64,000 nt of DNA, taken from NCBI GenBank assembly GCA_964019695.1, contig OZ026520.1, positions 94,217,824 through 94,281,823 on the forward strand. Reading direction: 5' to 3'. The translations under genes were made by a program, and so were the position numbers. Every line of letters starts with the position of its first letter. Position 1 is the stretch's first letter. Below the pieces are notes generated by a model. It saw nothing but the letters and a program-made list of their open reading frames with translations, did not search any database and had not been told where the DNA came from. Positions 42,753 through 52,986 of the stretch are shown piece after piece. Source of the DNA: Loripinus fragilis (lineage: Eukaryota > Mollusca > Bivalvia > Lucinida > Lucinidae).

Positions 42753-42820
42753 ACTAGTCTCTATAGCTGAATAGACAGGTTTGAGTGCCGTTACCTGAAG
42801 ACAGATTTTTCTCACGGTTC
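42753..42820. mobile_element. Family E right-end fragment, 16 bp before exon 13
   Basis: TAGTCTCTATAGCTGAATAG and CCTGAAGACAGATTTTTCTC match the right half of family E. Confidence 0.55.
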
Positions 42821-42836
42821 TTATTCTTTTTTGCAG

Positions 42837-42923
42837 GATGGAGAGATTATTAAAGGTAGTTGTGGAGGGCTATGTGGTTGGTGCTCACCGGAATTTGGTA
42901 TACAGCTTCAAGTTTTGTCCTAG
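42837..42923 (+). CDS. ADAMTS9/20-like, exon 13: end of GON domain and stop
   Basis: This exon encodes residues 567-594 and the TAG stop at 42921-42923 (DGEIIKGSCGGLCGWCSPE to LQVLS). The motif G-x-C-G-G-x-C-G-x-C-x-P ending a few residues before the stop is how GON proteins finish, so the C terminus is complete. Acceptor CTTTTTTGCAG is good. The 13 exons sum to 1785 nt, an exact multiple of three, which supports every boundary. Confidence 0.94.
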   Translation, partial: DGEIIKGSCGGLCGWCSPEFGIQLQVLS

Positions 42924-43007
42924 CACTAGGACACCCAGGGGGAGGGGAAAAGGAGCTGAAGGCTTCGGACTTGTCTTTCATGTAAATAGACCACTTTTAT
43001 ATTGTTG
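42924..43007 (+). other. Probable 3' UTR segment before a UTR intron
   Basis: After the stop there is a good donor, TTG then GTAAGT, at 43008. Its possible partner is CTCATTTCAG ending at 45061. A 3' UTR intron of about 2.05 kb is inferred, not proven. Without it the UTR would simply run on. Confidence 0.35.
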
Positions 43008-43752
43008 GTAAGTAAGAGTTTATTTCCATGAATAATGGATTCTTTTTCTTGCTCACCACTAAATAACTCATTTTATATTGCAAAAACATGAAAAAGACTT
43101 CCAGAAATCTTGAATACCCTGAGATGCATCGTGGTGGTGTCATTTTAACATTTCAATGATTTCACAGATCAAAGTGCGACTGTTCGTTTTTTATCTTTCC
43201 CAAGGGCTGGTATGGCTATGTGAGAAAGATAGAATTATCTCACATGGGTAAAACAACTGATATTCCGATCTGGTGTGTGAGAAAAAATCCTCTTGCTTTT
43301 CTCAACTAAAATTTTGATACATAAACTGCTTGTCAGAACAACAAATAGTGAAGAATCTGATTAGACTGCTCCTGTGTCTGCACTGTGTGTAAGTTGACTT
43401 TTGTTTGAAACTTAAAAATGTTTGCTGATACATGTATTTGTTCTTGCTTTAAAATTATTGAAATTTATGTCAAGATTTCTTTGCATCTATATAAAAGTGA
43501 GGAATTTAAAAGAAACTACATGCAATTCGCCCATTTAGTAATAATCACAGCAGCAGCAGATGATAAATTTTGCTAGATCTTGGCTATTAGGAAAAATAAT
43601 GTGTGGCATTTCAGCAGTTGATTCATATGAAATATCAAGTCTTGTATTTTGGTTTCTTGAAGACTTGACTTGATCCCTAGTTTAAACAACTTCTGTGGGT
43701 GCCCCTGGCTACCAAGGCTGCATATGCAGCCCTCATGTCAACCCTGACACAT

Positions 43753-43938
43753 TCAGACCATGTCTTTTTTTGGCCTCCCTTGTCCTCTGGAGCTTTGAAC
43801 GCCAGTAGTCATGACCGAGTTGATAGTAACTTGATACATGAGGACGCACATGTGCCCATACCACCTTGGACACCTGGTGCATAGGGCTACCGTCACCTCC
43901 TGTATCCCCAGCTTTGCATACAGTGTGTCTGTTTTCAC
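43753..43938 (-). pseudogene. Non-LTR retrotransposon reverse-transcriptase C-terminal scrap
   Basis: The reverse frame contains CPRWYGHM and, later, GVQSSRGQGRPKKDM. RWxGHV followed by GxRxRGRPKK is the usual C-terminal wording of many LINE polymerases (memory). Only about 60 codons are open, with no start or catalytic core. Called as a decayed fragment. Confidence 0.45.
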
Positions 43939-44194
43939 TTCATCGTGAGGTAAAGCATGAATTAAATTTAAAGTGTTGTCTGCTGCAAATTTTCAGTGGT
44001 ATTTTAAGTCTTAATAGAGCAGTACAATTGATTATATACAAATATTTATAAATATAAAAAAAAGATCACTAATAGCAAGTGTTAACCCATTTAAGCTGAA
44101 TGGGATTTCCCACTCTTTTCAATTGGACCAGTCCAGTTCCGTTTAAAGGGTTGTTAGGTGGTTTATTGCATTTTCATTCAAATTTTAATAGAAT

Positions 44195-44275
44195 TTTCTG
44201 TAAGCAAACAGTGGAGACCCTGATCAGATGCCACCTTATGTGGCATCTGATCTGGGTCTGCGCTGTTTGCCTATG
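44195..44275. repeat. Family P hairpin
   Basis: CAAACAGTGGAGACCCTGAT pairs with ATCTGGGTCTGCGCTGTTTG around CAGATGCCACCTTATGTGGC. A further worn hairpin with GGACCCAGATCAGACTGC lies at 44515-44570. Confidence 0.65.
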
Positions 44276-44614
44276 TCCCACAAAAAGGATGCTAGGCTTA
44301 AATGGTTAATATTTCTAGAATAATGTTTGATTCCTGTGTGACTAGTTATGAGCCTACAGAACTATTTTTTAAGAATGAAACTGATTCAGTTTCAAAAGAT
44401 GTTCTTTCTTATTCATTCATGGACTTAACCCCTTTCACTGCCAACTTCATGGATAGTCTTTCAAAGTGTCATCGGCTGTTATATTTTGGAAACCCAAAAT
44501 TGCCAAAAAGTGAGGACCCAGATCAGACTGCTATGGAGCCCTCTGATCAGGGTTCATACTGTTAGCCTGAACTTAAAAATCATCTGTTAAGTAAGCAGCC
44601 GACAACCAAAGCAG

Positions 44615-44934
44615 GCTGGGCTGGATAGCGCAGTCGGTAATGTGTCTGGCTACAGATGCCTATCTGACTGCAGATCCAGGGGTTGCGAGTTCGATCCCGG
44701 CCCGGTCCCATACTTTCGTGGAGATTGATCATGAAATCATTTCTGCGGTCATTCTCCTCCCTTCCGCTGATTCATTCAAGAAGAGTTGTTATCAGTTACA
44801 AGCAAAAGTATGTGCACAAATTACTGGTTAACCGCTTGTTCAAGCCTGCCCAGGAAAAAGTGTGGTTAGTTGAACTGACCGTCCCGCAATGGCAATAGCT
44901 CTTGACTTGGGATGTAAAGCAAGAAAACAACAAA
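44615..44934 (+). mobile_element. SINE-2 (tRNA-derived), full length
   Basis: The head GGATAGCGCAGTCGGTAA (box A) and GCGAGTTCGATCCCGGCC (box B) is tRNA-like and would act as an internal RNA polymerase III promoter. The body includes CATTCTCCTCCCTTCCGCTG and the tail AACAACAAAACC. Imperfect 10-bp flanks ACCAAAGCAG (44605) and ACCACAGCAG (44935) look like a target duplication. Confidence 0.85.
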
Positions 44935-45061
44935 ACCACAGCAGATAAGATTTTCATATATTTTTTTCTTTTGACAGGGAAGGCCCAAAAAGAGTTAGTT
45001 TCAGGACATTTAGCTAATTTGTTTCTGAACAGTGATTAACAAGATTTTACTCTCATTTCAG

Positions 45062-45205
45062 ATATTTATATGAAGATGTAAGAAAGTAGTTCCTGTGCCA
45101 TTGTAAATATCATTACGCCATGATGCCTGCCAAATGATGGATGATGGACCATTAATTTATAATTTTTTTGTACTTTTATAAGTTGAATAAATTTTACAAA
45201 CTTGC
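45062..45205 (+). other. Candidate terminal 3' UTR exon of the ADAMTS gene
   Basis: Follows a CTCATTTCAG acceptor and ends shortly after AATAAA at 45186-45191. No reading frame. It would pair with the donor at 43008. The exact cleavage point cannot be read from sequence. Confidence 0.35.
45186..45191 (+). promoter_or_regulatory. Candidate polyadenylation signal, ADAMTS gene
   Basis: Canonical AATAAA in an AT-rich setting, about 2.26 kb past the stop, followed by a GT-rich stretch (GCCGTTAGTGCTATGTTTTG) as expected of a downstream element. Confidence 0.45.
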
Positions 45206-45539
45206 TTATGCCGTTAGTGCTATGTTTTGTTCTTGACTTTAGAGGTTGATAGTAAAGGTTGATAGTGTTTAGATATCATATTTATTCTAATATTCACCCA
45301 GGATAATGTTACAATAAAGATGATTTTTGCTTTAAGGTTTAAATGAGTATCCTCCAGCTCAGCAATTTTGCGCCCCTAAATCAGACTTTTTCAAATTTTG
45401 TTGTGTTTTGTTCCTGGTTCTAAATTCTGACGAGAGATAAATTATTTGGCTCCCCAAACCCTATAAAAATATGGTAGCCTTTGCAATAACAGACTGGCTA
45501 GGTGGCAATCAAAAATTTTAATACTATCGATAAACGTAG

Positions 45540-45640
45540 ATAAAAAATTGTTAGAAACAGAGGTTTTGATTGCCATTTGTTGCCCCACTGGTGACAAATG
45601 GCAATTGACAACACTGTTTCTAGCGATTTTTTATTCCCAT
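45540..45640. repeat. Inverted repeat GATTGCCATTTGT
   Basis: AAAAAATTGTTAGAAACAGA and TTGATTGCCATTTGT pair with ACAAATGGCAATTGACAA and CTGTTTCTAGCGATTTTTTA. About 40 bp per arm, imperfect. Confidence 0.65.
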
Positions 45641-45711
45641 TTGTCGATTGTTAAGAGCATTTTCAAACTAGCTTATTTACTTTGCTGGGAGGAATCACAA
45701 GTACAGTGCAG

Positions 45712-46140
45712 TCTCTTTTAAAACACTATGTTTGGGTTGGGTTACATAGGAATGGACCATGTTATAAGGGAACCATGTTATAAAGGAACAATTTAACAAA
45801 GGAATTAAAGGAAAATGACCATTTTATGGTCATTTTCCTACAATTCCTTTGTAAAATTCCATGGTAAAAAAAATGGAGGCCACAACATGACCGTGTTACA
45901 GTAAACCCTGTCTTAAGCAGTCACTCAAAACGAAGACCAAAAATTGTTTTTAAGACCGATTATTGCTTAATGCAGGTCAAAAGTATTACAGAATGCTCCA
46001 TACTTTCAGCCTTCATTAGGTTACCATTTGGCATTAATATCCTTGTTTTGTCTATTTTTGAGTGGCCACTTAAGACAGGTTTTACTGTATATCCAAAATC
46101 CATGATATAATGAGGTGTGTTATAGAGAAACTGCACTGTA
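45712..46140. mobile_element. Family B MITE, copy 3, interrupted by family A
   Basis: TACAGTGCAGTCTCTTTTAA left and AACTGCACTGTA right. Family A copy 7 (45897-46089) sits inside it, so family A inserted later here. Confidence 0.75.
45897..46089. mobile_element. Family A foldback MITE, copy 7 (nested, half hairpin lost)
   Basis: TACAGTAAACCCTGTCTTAA left, AAGACAGGTTTTACTGTA right. The right half of the central hairpin is missing after AATGCTCC. Confidence 0.8.
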
Positions 46141-46450
46141 TATGTGACATGCTCTGAGATTTTGAGTCTTATGGTGGTGCAGTCATCTTCTAGAAATGTG
46201 AAATATAAATGTCGTCATCTACAGGTATACAGACACATAATCACCTGTCTTTGCACTTGTACGTCACTTTAAAGTGTTACAGTAAAAAAAAAAAATTCTT
46301 CAAATGGACCCTTTAGGAAATGAGTCAGTATCTATGTATGTCTCTATGAAAATTTGCAATCCTATGCAAATTTGAATAATAAGGTACAGTTAACATTGAT
46401 ATTTCAAATAGTATGCTGTGGTTAAATATTTTTGTAGTTTTCTTTTCTAG

Positions 46451-46682
46451 TACAGTTCATTCCCTTTATAACACAAGTTTGTATATAACACGGTCATATT
46501 GTGGCCCTAATTTTTATTTTACCATCAAATTTTTCAGAAGAGTTTAGGAAAATTAACATGTAGTGGTTGTTTTCCGATAATTCCTTTGTAAAATTGGCCC
46601 TTTATAATATGATTCACTTATTACACAGTACATTTAGATGGACCCTAAACATAACATAGCATTATAAAGGGATTGCACTATA
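46451..46682. mobile_element. Family B MITE, copy 4
   Basis: TACAGTTCATTCCCTTTATA left, ATAAAGGGATTGCACTATA right; ATAATTCCTTTGTAAAATTG inside. Confidence 0.75.
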
Positions 46683-46884
46683 AAGGGTATTTTTTCTTAG
46701 AAACAGTTCCTGAAAATTTAATTCAAATAGACCTGAAAAATTGTTGAAATATATATTTTGTGATTTGTGCACCTCCATTAGGCTCATAATGTTAGTGTCA
46801 TCTATTTATCTACGCCCTGATTGGTTCATCAATCTTTATCTGTTGACCAATCAGATTTTTGTATTTTGTATGTTTGCAGTTATT

Positions 46885-47313
46885 AAGGTAAATGTTCTAA
46901 AATTTGAAAAACTTTTCTTGTTCTGTTCTCATATAAAATGTTCGTTATCAAGGCTTGAAATCACAAAATGCTTGTTGGTATATTAAACAGGGAAGACCCT
47001 GATCAGACTGCTTCTTCAGAAGCAATCTGATCAGGGTCTGCCCTGTTTGTCAAGGCCTTTTTGGAAGGCAACTAGTCAGGGAGCGCAGTGGCTCATGAGT
47101 AGAGTGCTTGACTCAAGACCGAGGGGCCCCGAGTTCGAGTCTTAACGGCGTCCCTGCGTTGTGTCCTTGCGCAAGACACATTAATCCTAGCTTAGTACTG
47201 GTTCAAGCCAGGAAGACCTATCCCCATATAACTGAAAGATTGTTGATGGGATGTAAAGAATCAAATCAAACAAAGCAGGCAACTAGTGTTTGAAAATTTA
47301 GAACATTTACCAT
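46885..47313. mobile_element. Family I foldback MITE, copy 3, split by SINE-1
   Basis: AAGGTAAATGTTCTAAAATT left and AATTTAGAACATTTACCAT right; tip AGACTGCTTCTTCAGAAGCA. The SINE-1 copy at 47077 interrupts its right half. Confidence 0.8.
47077..47276 (+). mobile_element. SINE-1, full length, with perfect 11-bp target duplication
   Basis: AGGCAACTAGT occurs at 47066-47076 and again at 47277-47287. The head GGGAGCGCAGTGGCTCATG carries box A and GAGTTCGAGTC box B; the tail is AATCAAATCAAACAAAGC. A relatively recent insertion by retrotransposition. Confidence 0.92.
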
Positions 47314-47417
47314 AAAGGTATGAATGACTTGATTAACTCCAGGATGAAATCCATTAATGAATAATGTATAAGGCCAAGTTATGCCACTTTATTGATTGTG
47401 TCATGCTTCATACAGAA

Positions 47418-47977
47418 TACTGTAAATTCGGAAGTTTTCGTGAGAGTTGTATTTTCGCTTAACTTCCCAAATGCAAAATTTTGTGAAAATTAAACCCTAG
47501 CAAAATGGCAAAATTACTCTATCATTTACTGATGGATGTAAATCATGCCCTAGCTGGGAATTTAAACGTGGCAAATATGTCTTTTTACCACTTTACAACT
47601 ATTCGTACCGGGCTACGAGCGCAGTCGGTAACGTGTCTGGCTACATATGCGTGTCTGACTGCAGATCCAGGGGTCGCGAGTTAGATCCCGGCCGGGTCCC
47701 TTACTTTCATGGAGATTGATCATGAAACAATTTCTACGGTCATTCTCCTCCCTTCCGCTGAATCATTCAAGAAGGATTGTTGTCAGTTACAAGCGAAAGT
47801 ATGTGCGTGAAGTACTGGTTAACCGCTTGTTACAGCTTGCCCAGGAAAAAGTGTGGTTAGGTAACCGTCCCGCCATGACCATAGCTATTGACTTGGGATG
47901 TAAAGCAACAAAGCAAACAAACAAAACCACTATTCGCGAAAATAAAATTCTCGCTAAAAATTTCCGAATTTACGGTA
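47418..47977. mobile_element. MITE with TACCGTAAATTCGGA ends, split by SINE-2
   Basis: TACTGTAAATTCGGAAG left and TTCCGAATTTACGGTA right, with TTTTCGCTTAACTTCCC and ATTCGCGAAAATAAAATTCT inside. Confidence 0.8.
47606..47928 (+). mobile_element. SINE-2, full length, with perfect 8-bp target duplication
   Basis: ACTATTCG flanks it at 47598-47605 and 47929-47936, inside the MITE. Box A GCGCAGTCGGTAACG, box B GCGAGTTAGATCCC (one base off consensus), tail CAAACAAACAAAACC. Confidence 0.93.
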
Positions 47978-48529
47978 GTACCATCTTATGAAAGAGCATA
48001 ATGGCTGGGTTCATAGCTTATTACCAAGATATTTTCCAGTTTTTATGTAGTGGGTTCTATGTGTAATAATCCGTCCTTGTGGCCAGTGAATCAAGTGCAA
48101 TATAACGTTCCCAGGAGTAATACCGTATTCAACCTAATATGAACACATTTTCTTATAACCACACACTGACAGGTTGACATTATATAAACATCTAACCTAC
48201 AGCCAATCCCGTTGTGTTATTCAGGGGATAAGGGTATTCAAAATTTTCATTTGGGGAGGTATTGGATGTACAGTCGTAAATTTAGTTTTAGGGCGACACC
48301 CGAGCGGAGCCGTAAAAGGTGATTTTTGAACGTATATCCGATGATATACCTCCCCAAATTGGAGTGTTGCAAGCCGCACAAGCCAAAGGTGGACCAACAA
48401 AATTTGACGTAATTAATGACATCATACTGTTTCTGACAGTATATTGCAGGATACTGCAGTCATTTTTTTACATTAGCCAATCAGATGTTAGGTTACAAAA
48501 TCAAGTGCATTAGAATTATTTATTAACTC

Positions 48530-48735
48530 TTTCCTTGCTAGTGTTGAGTTTTATCATCTGCTGAAAGTCTTTGCAAACAGTTTAGACACAGATCAGGACC
48601 AGCATTTTGATCTGGATCCAAACTGTTTGATGCTCTGATAGTGTTCCAGAAAGAATTTTTTAAAAGTTACCATCTGAAAAAAGTCAGCAGACGACAAAAG
48701 CATGAAAATTTGCCCAGCATGCAAAGAGTTGATAG
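48530..48735. mobile_element. Family F MITE
   Basis: CTCTTTCCTTGCTAGTG left, CAGATCAGGACCAGCATTTT centre, GCCCAGCATGCAAAGAGTT right. 47990-48529 before it contains a GGGGAGGTAT/ATACCTCCCC inverted pair at about 48254-48356 and nothing else I recognise. Confidence 0.65.
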
Positions 48736-48764
48736 GAATTCATTGAGTGGATGAAAAAGTGTGG

Positions 48765-48820
48765 ATCCTGATCAGCTGGCTTCTTAGAAGCCAGCTGAAC
48801 AGGATCAATACTGTTTTCAA
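48765..48820. repeat. Hairpin CAGCTGGCTTCTTAGAAGCC
   Basis: GTGTGGATCCTGATCAGCTG pairs with AACAGGATCAATACTG. GATCAG-type arms with an unrelated tip. Confidence 0.65.
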
Positions 48821-48995
48821 ATGAGGGAACAGATTTTCTAAAAAAAATCTACACACTGTGAGCTTATTAGGCTTAATACGGTAGATTCATTCTCATTTTT
48901 TATGTTCACTTACAATTTCATTAATTCACAGACTCAAACAAAAGTATGAATATATGTAAAGTATGTTAGTGAAAGGGAGTTAGATACACAATCTT

Positions 48996-49192
48996 GTTTT
49001 TGTTTGTTTGTTTTTATTCTTTACGTCCCAGTCAACAATTTTTCAGGCATGTCTGGATGGGTCTTCCTGGATTGAACCAGTACTAAGCAGAGGACAATCT
49101 GTCTTGTTCAAGGACACAATGCAGAACCTCCGGTGAGGCTCAAACCCGCAACCCCTAAATCTCAAGTCAAGCACAATAACACTGCGCCCCTC
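48996..49192 (-). mobile_element. SINE-1, reverse orientation
   Basis: Tail side TTTGTTTGTTTTTATTCTTT, body TTGAACCAGTACTAAGC, box B side GAGGCTCAAACCC. Imperfect flanks AGATACACAATCT and AGATACGCTATCT. Confidence 0.75.
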
Positions 49193-49624
49193 AGATACGC
49201 TATCTCATTATACATGTTTTATTGAAAAGAGAGCAATTGGTTTTATACCATTTTAGCTCCAAAACTCATGCATTCTTGAACAAATGCTGGGCCAGTCTGC
49301 TCTATCGGTGTGTGATTTTATAAGCATGCTTTATATTTCTTTGAAAATGGAAGGTGTACACCGAAAAATTGCCCACCAGACACAGTTTTGAATTAATGTG
49401 AAAAATAAGTTAATTGGATGTTGTGACATTAAGCCATTGCCTGTTACAAAATATATGCATCGGAGAATGTTGTCTGCTGAAGTTGTCTATTTCATATGAA
49501 TGCTTACAATCAATGACTAATTTTGGCAGAGACGGTGTATGCAGACAAGATGTTATTATATAAGGCCAGTAAAACACAAAATAATTTTTAGGACGGTAAC
49601 TACTTTTGATGATTTCTTTTTCAT

Positions 49625-49800
49625 AAAATATTTACCTCTTTTCACGCTAGTGGCGACTTCTGTCATCTGCTGATAACCTTTGCAAACAGTTCGGGATCAG
49701 TCTGATCTAGATATACTATTTGCATGAAAGTTAAAATTAATCTTGTTAAAATGAATGATTGCAGCAGACAACAGTAGATTACATTTTCAGCTACTAGTGG
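49625..49800. mobile_element. Family F MITE, degraded
   Basis: CACGCTAGTGGCGACTTCTG, TGCTGATAACCTTTGCAAAC and GATTGCAGCAGACAAC. The central hairpin is largely gone. 49200-49624 shows no feature. Confidence 0.5.
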
Positions 49801-50064
49801 AGGTTGTGCCTTACATGGTTGCAAGCCCAAAGGTTTTCTCGCATCGAGGCCTATACAAGAGCCTGCTACCCTGATCAGAACCTGCATTTCGATTTACTGG
49901 TTTCTCTTTTAGTTCAGTTTGTCCGTTGTCCACATCCAACTCGATATTATTTTTGGTTGATATGCATGTTGTAAATGACTGTATATATTTATCATGTATT
50001 TTACATTTTGTGTGGATTAATTTGTAAATATAGACTGTAAAAATAGTTACTCACGTGTAAGTAT

Positions 50065-50305
50065 TGATTTTAACTGTAAAGTTCTTGATTTTCAACTGTA
50101 TAGATCTTGATTGTAAACTGTATAGATCTTGGCTGTAAACTGTATAGATATTGACTGTAAACTGTATATACCTTGACTGTAAACTGTATAGATCTTGACT
50201 GTAAACTGTATATATCAGTAAAGACGAGAACTATACAGTTTACAGTCAAGATAATATCTTGACTGTAAACTGTATAGTTCTCGTCTTTAAACTGTATAGA
50301 TCTGT
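50065..50305. repeat. 22-bp minisatellite with an inverted segment
   Basis: The unit CTTGACTGTAAACTGTATAG occurs about nine times. After six or seven direct copies, 50222-50252 carries the reverse complement (GAGAACTATACAGTTTACAG), followed by direct copies again ending in TCGTCTTTAAACTGTATAG, so the inner part forms a long hairpin. Confidence 0.9.
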
Positions 50306-50540
50306 TTATTTGTAAATCTCAGATGCATTCTCATGCATATATATATATTATTATTTATGCCTCAGTATGTTACAGTCCCAATATGATATTATTTTAGCTA
50401 TCTCATGAGCCAATACTTGTCTTCAGTGGTCTCGTGAATTGCACATGTTGAGATGAGTCTGTGCATGACACCTTATCTAGCCAGGTCAGACCTCAGGGTA
50501 AGGTCTTCTGATACTGGCTCGATCAAACGCAATCATTATG

Positions 50541-50870
50541 TACCGGGCTGGGTAGCGCAGTCGGTAACATGTCTGTCAACAGATGCTAGTCTGCAGATCC
50601 AGGGGTCGCGAGTTCAATCCTGGCCTGGTCCCATACTTTCATGGAGTTTGATCATGAAATAATTTCTAGGGTCATTCTCCTCCCTTCCGCTGAATCATTC
50701 AAGAAGGGATGTTGTCAGTTACAAGCCAAAGTATGTGCACTAAGTACTGGTTAACTGTTTATTCAAGCTTGCCCAGGAAAAAGTGTGGTTAGGTGAACTG
50801 ACCATCCCGCCATGACCAAAGCTGTTGACTTGGGACGTAAAGCAACAAAACAAACAAACAGAACAAAACG
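50541..50870 (+). mobile_element. SINE-2, full length, with perfect 9-bp target duplication
   Basis: ATCATTATG at 50532-50540 and 50871-50879. Head GGGTAGCGCAGTCGGTAAC, box B GCGAGTTCAATCC, tail CAAACAAACAGAACAAAACG. Confidence 0.92.
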
Positions 50871-51499
50871 ATCATTATGCCAGGGACTGTATCACACTCA
50901 TTTGGAGCATGTGCTATTCACTTTGGCCATGAAGACAGGCATTTTCATGGTGTTGTTTACTTGTTGTTGTTTTTGTTTAGTTGTTTACATGCACCAACAA
51001 TGTTTGAGCTGGACAGTTTTGAAAATTTTCACATGGTGATAGGGTATAGAAAAACAGTGCAGACCAGGCTCAGAGCATTCTAAAATGTGTCTTCACTGTT
51101 TGCTTATTGGACAGCATTTTGGAATTAAAAGAGTGGAAACCTTATTGACCCTAAGTATTTGGATAGAAACATGGAGACCCTGATCAGACTGCTCCTTAGG
51201 GTCTACACTGTTTGTTTTTTCACTATCATATACCTAATCAGATATTCAAGTGGATGTGTTTATTTTTTATGAATATGGAAAAAAGTGTTCAAATATTAAG
51301 GTTATATACTGTAACCAAAACTAAGAGATTGTTCAGTTAAAAGATTGTTCAGTTAAAAAAGTGTAAAAAAAATTCTGGCTGGAGAGGCTCATTTTCCCAC
51401 CTGCTGTAAATGTTCTATATTGGGAATAGTTATTTTGACATGGAATAAAAGTGTGCTTTTTTACAGATGTATGTGTGAAAGCTACAAAACACTGCCTTT

Positions 51500-51747
51500 A
51501 TATGGGACTCGATGAGAGAAAACCTGTCTCCGAGGGTTTGCGAACAACAAAGGCGCAGATCAGCCTGTGCATCCGCGCAGTCTGATCAGCGCCATTGTTA
51601 TTTGCTCAATTGAAAGTATCCCCTATCTAGACTTGCTACGAGCTAAATTTCAATTTTCTAGCTAGTGTCCATAGCTGAGCAGGCTGGTTTGAATCTCACT
51701 TTGTCAGAAACCCCGAAGACAGGTTTTCTCGCGTCGAAGCCTAAATA
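51500..51747. mobile_element. Family E MITE, copy 4
   Basis: ATATGGGACTCGATGAGAGA left and TCTCGCGTCGAAGCCTAAAT right; AGCCTGTGCATCCGCGCAGT centre. Confidence 0.75.
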
Positions 51748-52102
51748 TACTCATAGTATTTAACATTTTTTTTAAGAGATGTTCATTTTGCAAAAGTGGA
51801 GCCTTGTAGACAATGCATTCCCAGGATGCACAAACTTTGGGGTCAAAAGTCAACCAATCAGTCTGTACTCACAAACAATGTGTTGAGTTCTAAAGTTCAC
51901 TGTATGTTAAAATGATTGATTAATAAGAGCTGCTTCCGTATACTCTATATTGGGTTAAAACCTTTCCAAGAATGTAAGCAAGTCTTGGAAGAGAATGGTT
52001 ACCTAATTGCACAAGATAATATGTCTATAATGCCTGATGAGCTATGACTGGGCCTTAAAGCTTAATCTCAAACAATATATTCTAATATTATAATGCAGGG
52101 CC

Positions 52103-52276
52103 TCCAGATAAGAGCATGTAATTGAAAATAATTTTTCATATTTCTCAAAACATATGTTTTGGATACTCAAAAGAAACGTCTCAATGAGACGGTTCTTTTG
52201 AGCAACCAAAACATACGTTTAAACTGATGGGTAAGAAAAAAAAATACAATTTTACGTTCAAAAATTTTGCTTATCT
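52103..52276. mobile_element. Family C MITE, copy 4
   Basis: GGGCCTCCAGATAAGAGCAT left and GCTTATCTGAACCTATG right; AAAGAAACGTCTCAATGAG tip. Confidence 0.75.
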
Positions 52277-52554
52277 GAACCTATGAATTAATGTACTAGA
52301 GTTGTCAGAGAAAAGTATGCTTAATCTGTCTCAGAAATATTGTATTAACCCTCATTTATAGTTAATCATAAAAGCCGTTCCTCATAAGTATATAGATCAA
52401 AATAATAAGATTCATTGATGGACACACTGTTTATAAACTTTGTCAATTCAGAGGTCAATAGATATAAATTACGCATGGACATTTATATGCCACTCGATAT
52501 ATAGCATATTAACCGACATATCAATGCACATGCTTATGCTTTGTCGATTTTTTA

Positions 52555-52700
52555 GGGAGCGCAGTGGCTCCGGTAGAGTGCTTGACTCGAGATCGAAAGG
52601 TTGCCTGTTCGAGCCTCATCAGCGGCACTACATTGTGTCCTAGAGCAATGCTTAGTACTAGTCCGACATAACTGAAAAATTCTTGACTAGGATGAGCTTT
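52555..52700 (+). mobile_element. SINE-1, 3'-truncated
   Basis: GGGAGCGCAGTGGCTCCGG, box B-like TGTTCGAGCCTC, then TTAGTACTAGTCC and CTTGACTAGGATG; the A-rich tail is missing. Confidence 0.75.
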
Positions 52701-52714
52701 TTTGAAGAGATTTC

Positions 52715-52890
52715 ACAAGTAAAGATGAACAAACTTTTTATATATTTCCTTATCCATCAGTTAAAACATGTGTTTTGTGTGTTCAAAATAACCATCTCAT
52801 TGAGACGGTTATTTTGAGCACCCACAACATATGTTTTTGTTGAGAAAGTAGAAAATTAATTCTTTATCACACACTTATATCTGGAGGCAG
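52715..52890. mobile_element. Family C MITE, copy 5, altered tip
   Basis: ACATGTGTTTTGTGTGTTC and GAGCACCCACAACATATG arms; tip AAAATAACCATCTCATTGAG. Both arms show AAAATAAC instead of AAAAGAAC. Confidence 0.75.
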
Positions 52891-52986
52891 CTGTTTTGTT
52901 GTATGTGAATAACAATTGTGCTGACCAACATGTGCATCTTCATAGTCTGCTCAGCACCGGTGTTATATTCAGACTGAAATTTAGAA

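Noticed and set aside
44615..50870. True tRNA genes at the SINE-2 heads
   Set aside because: Box A and box B are present but the cloverleaf is not maintained, and each head is followed by the same SINE body and tail with target duplications.
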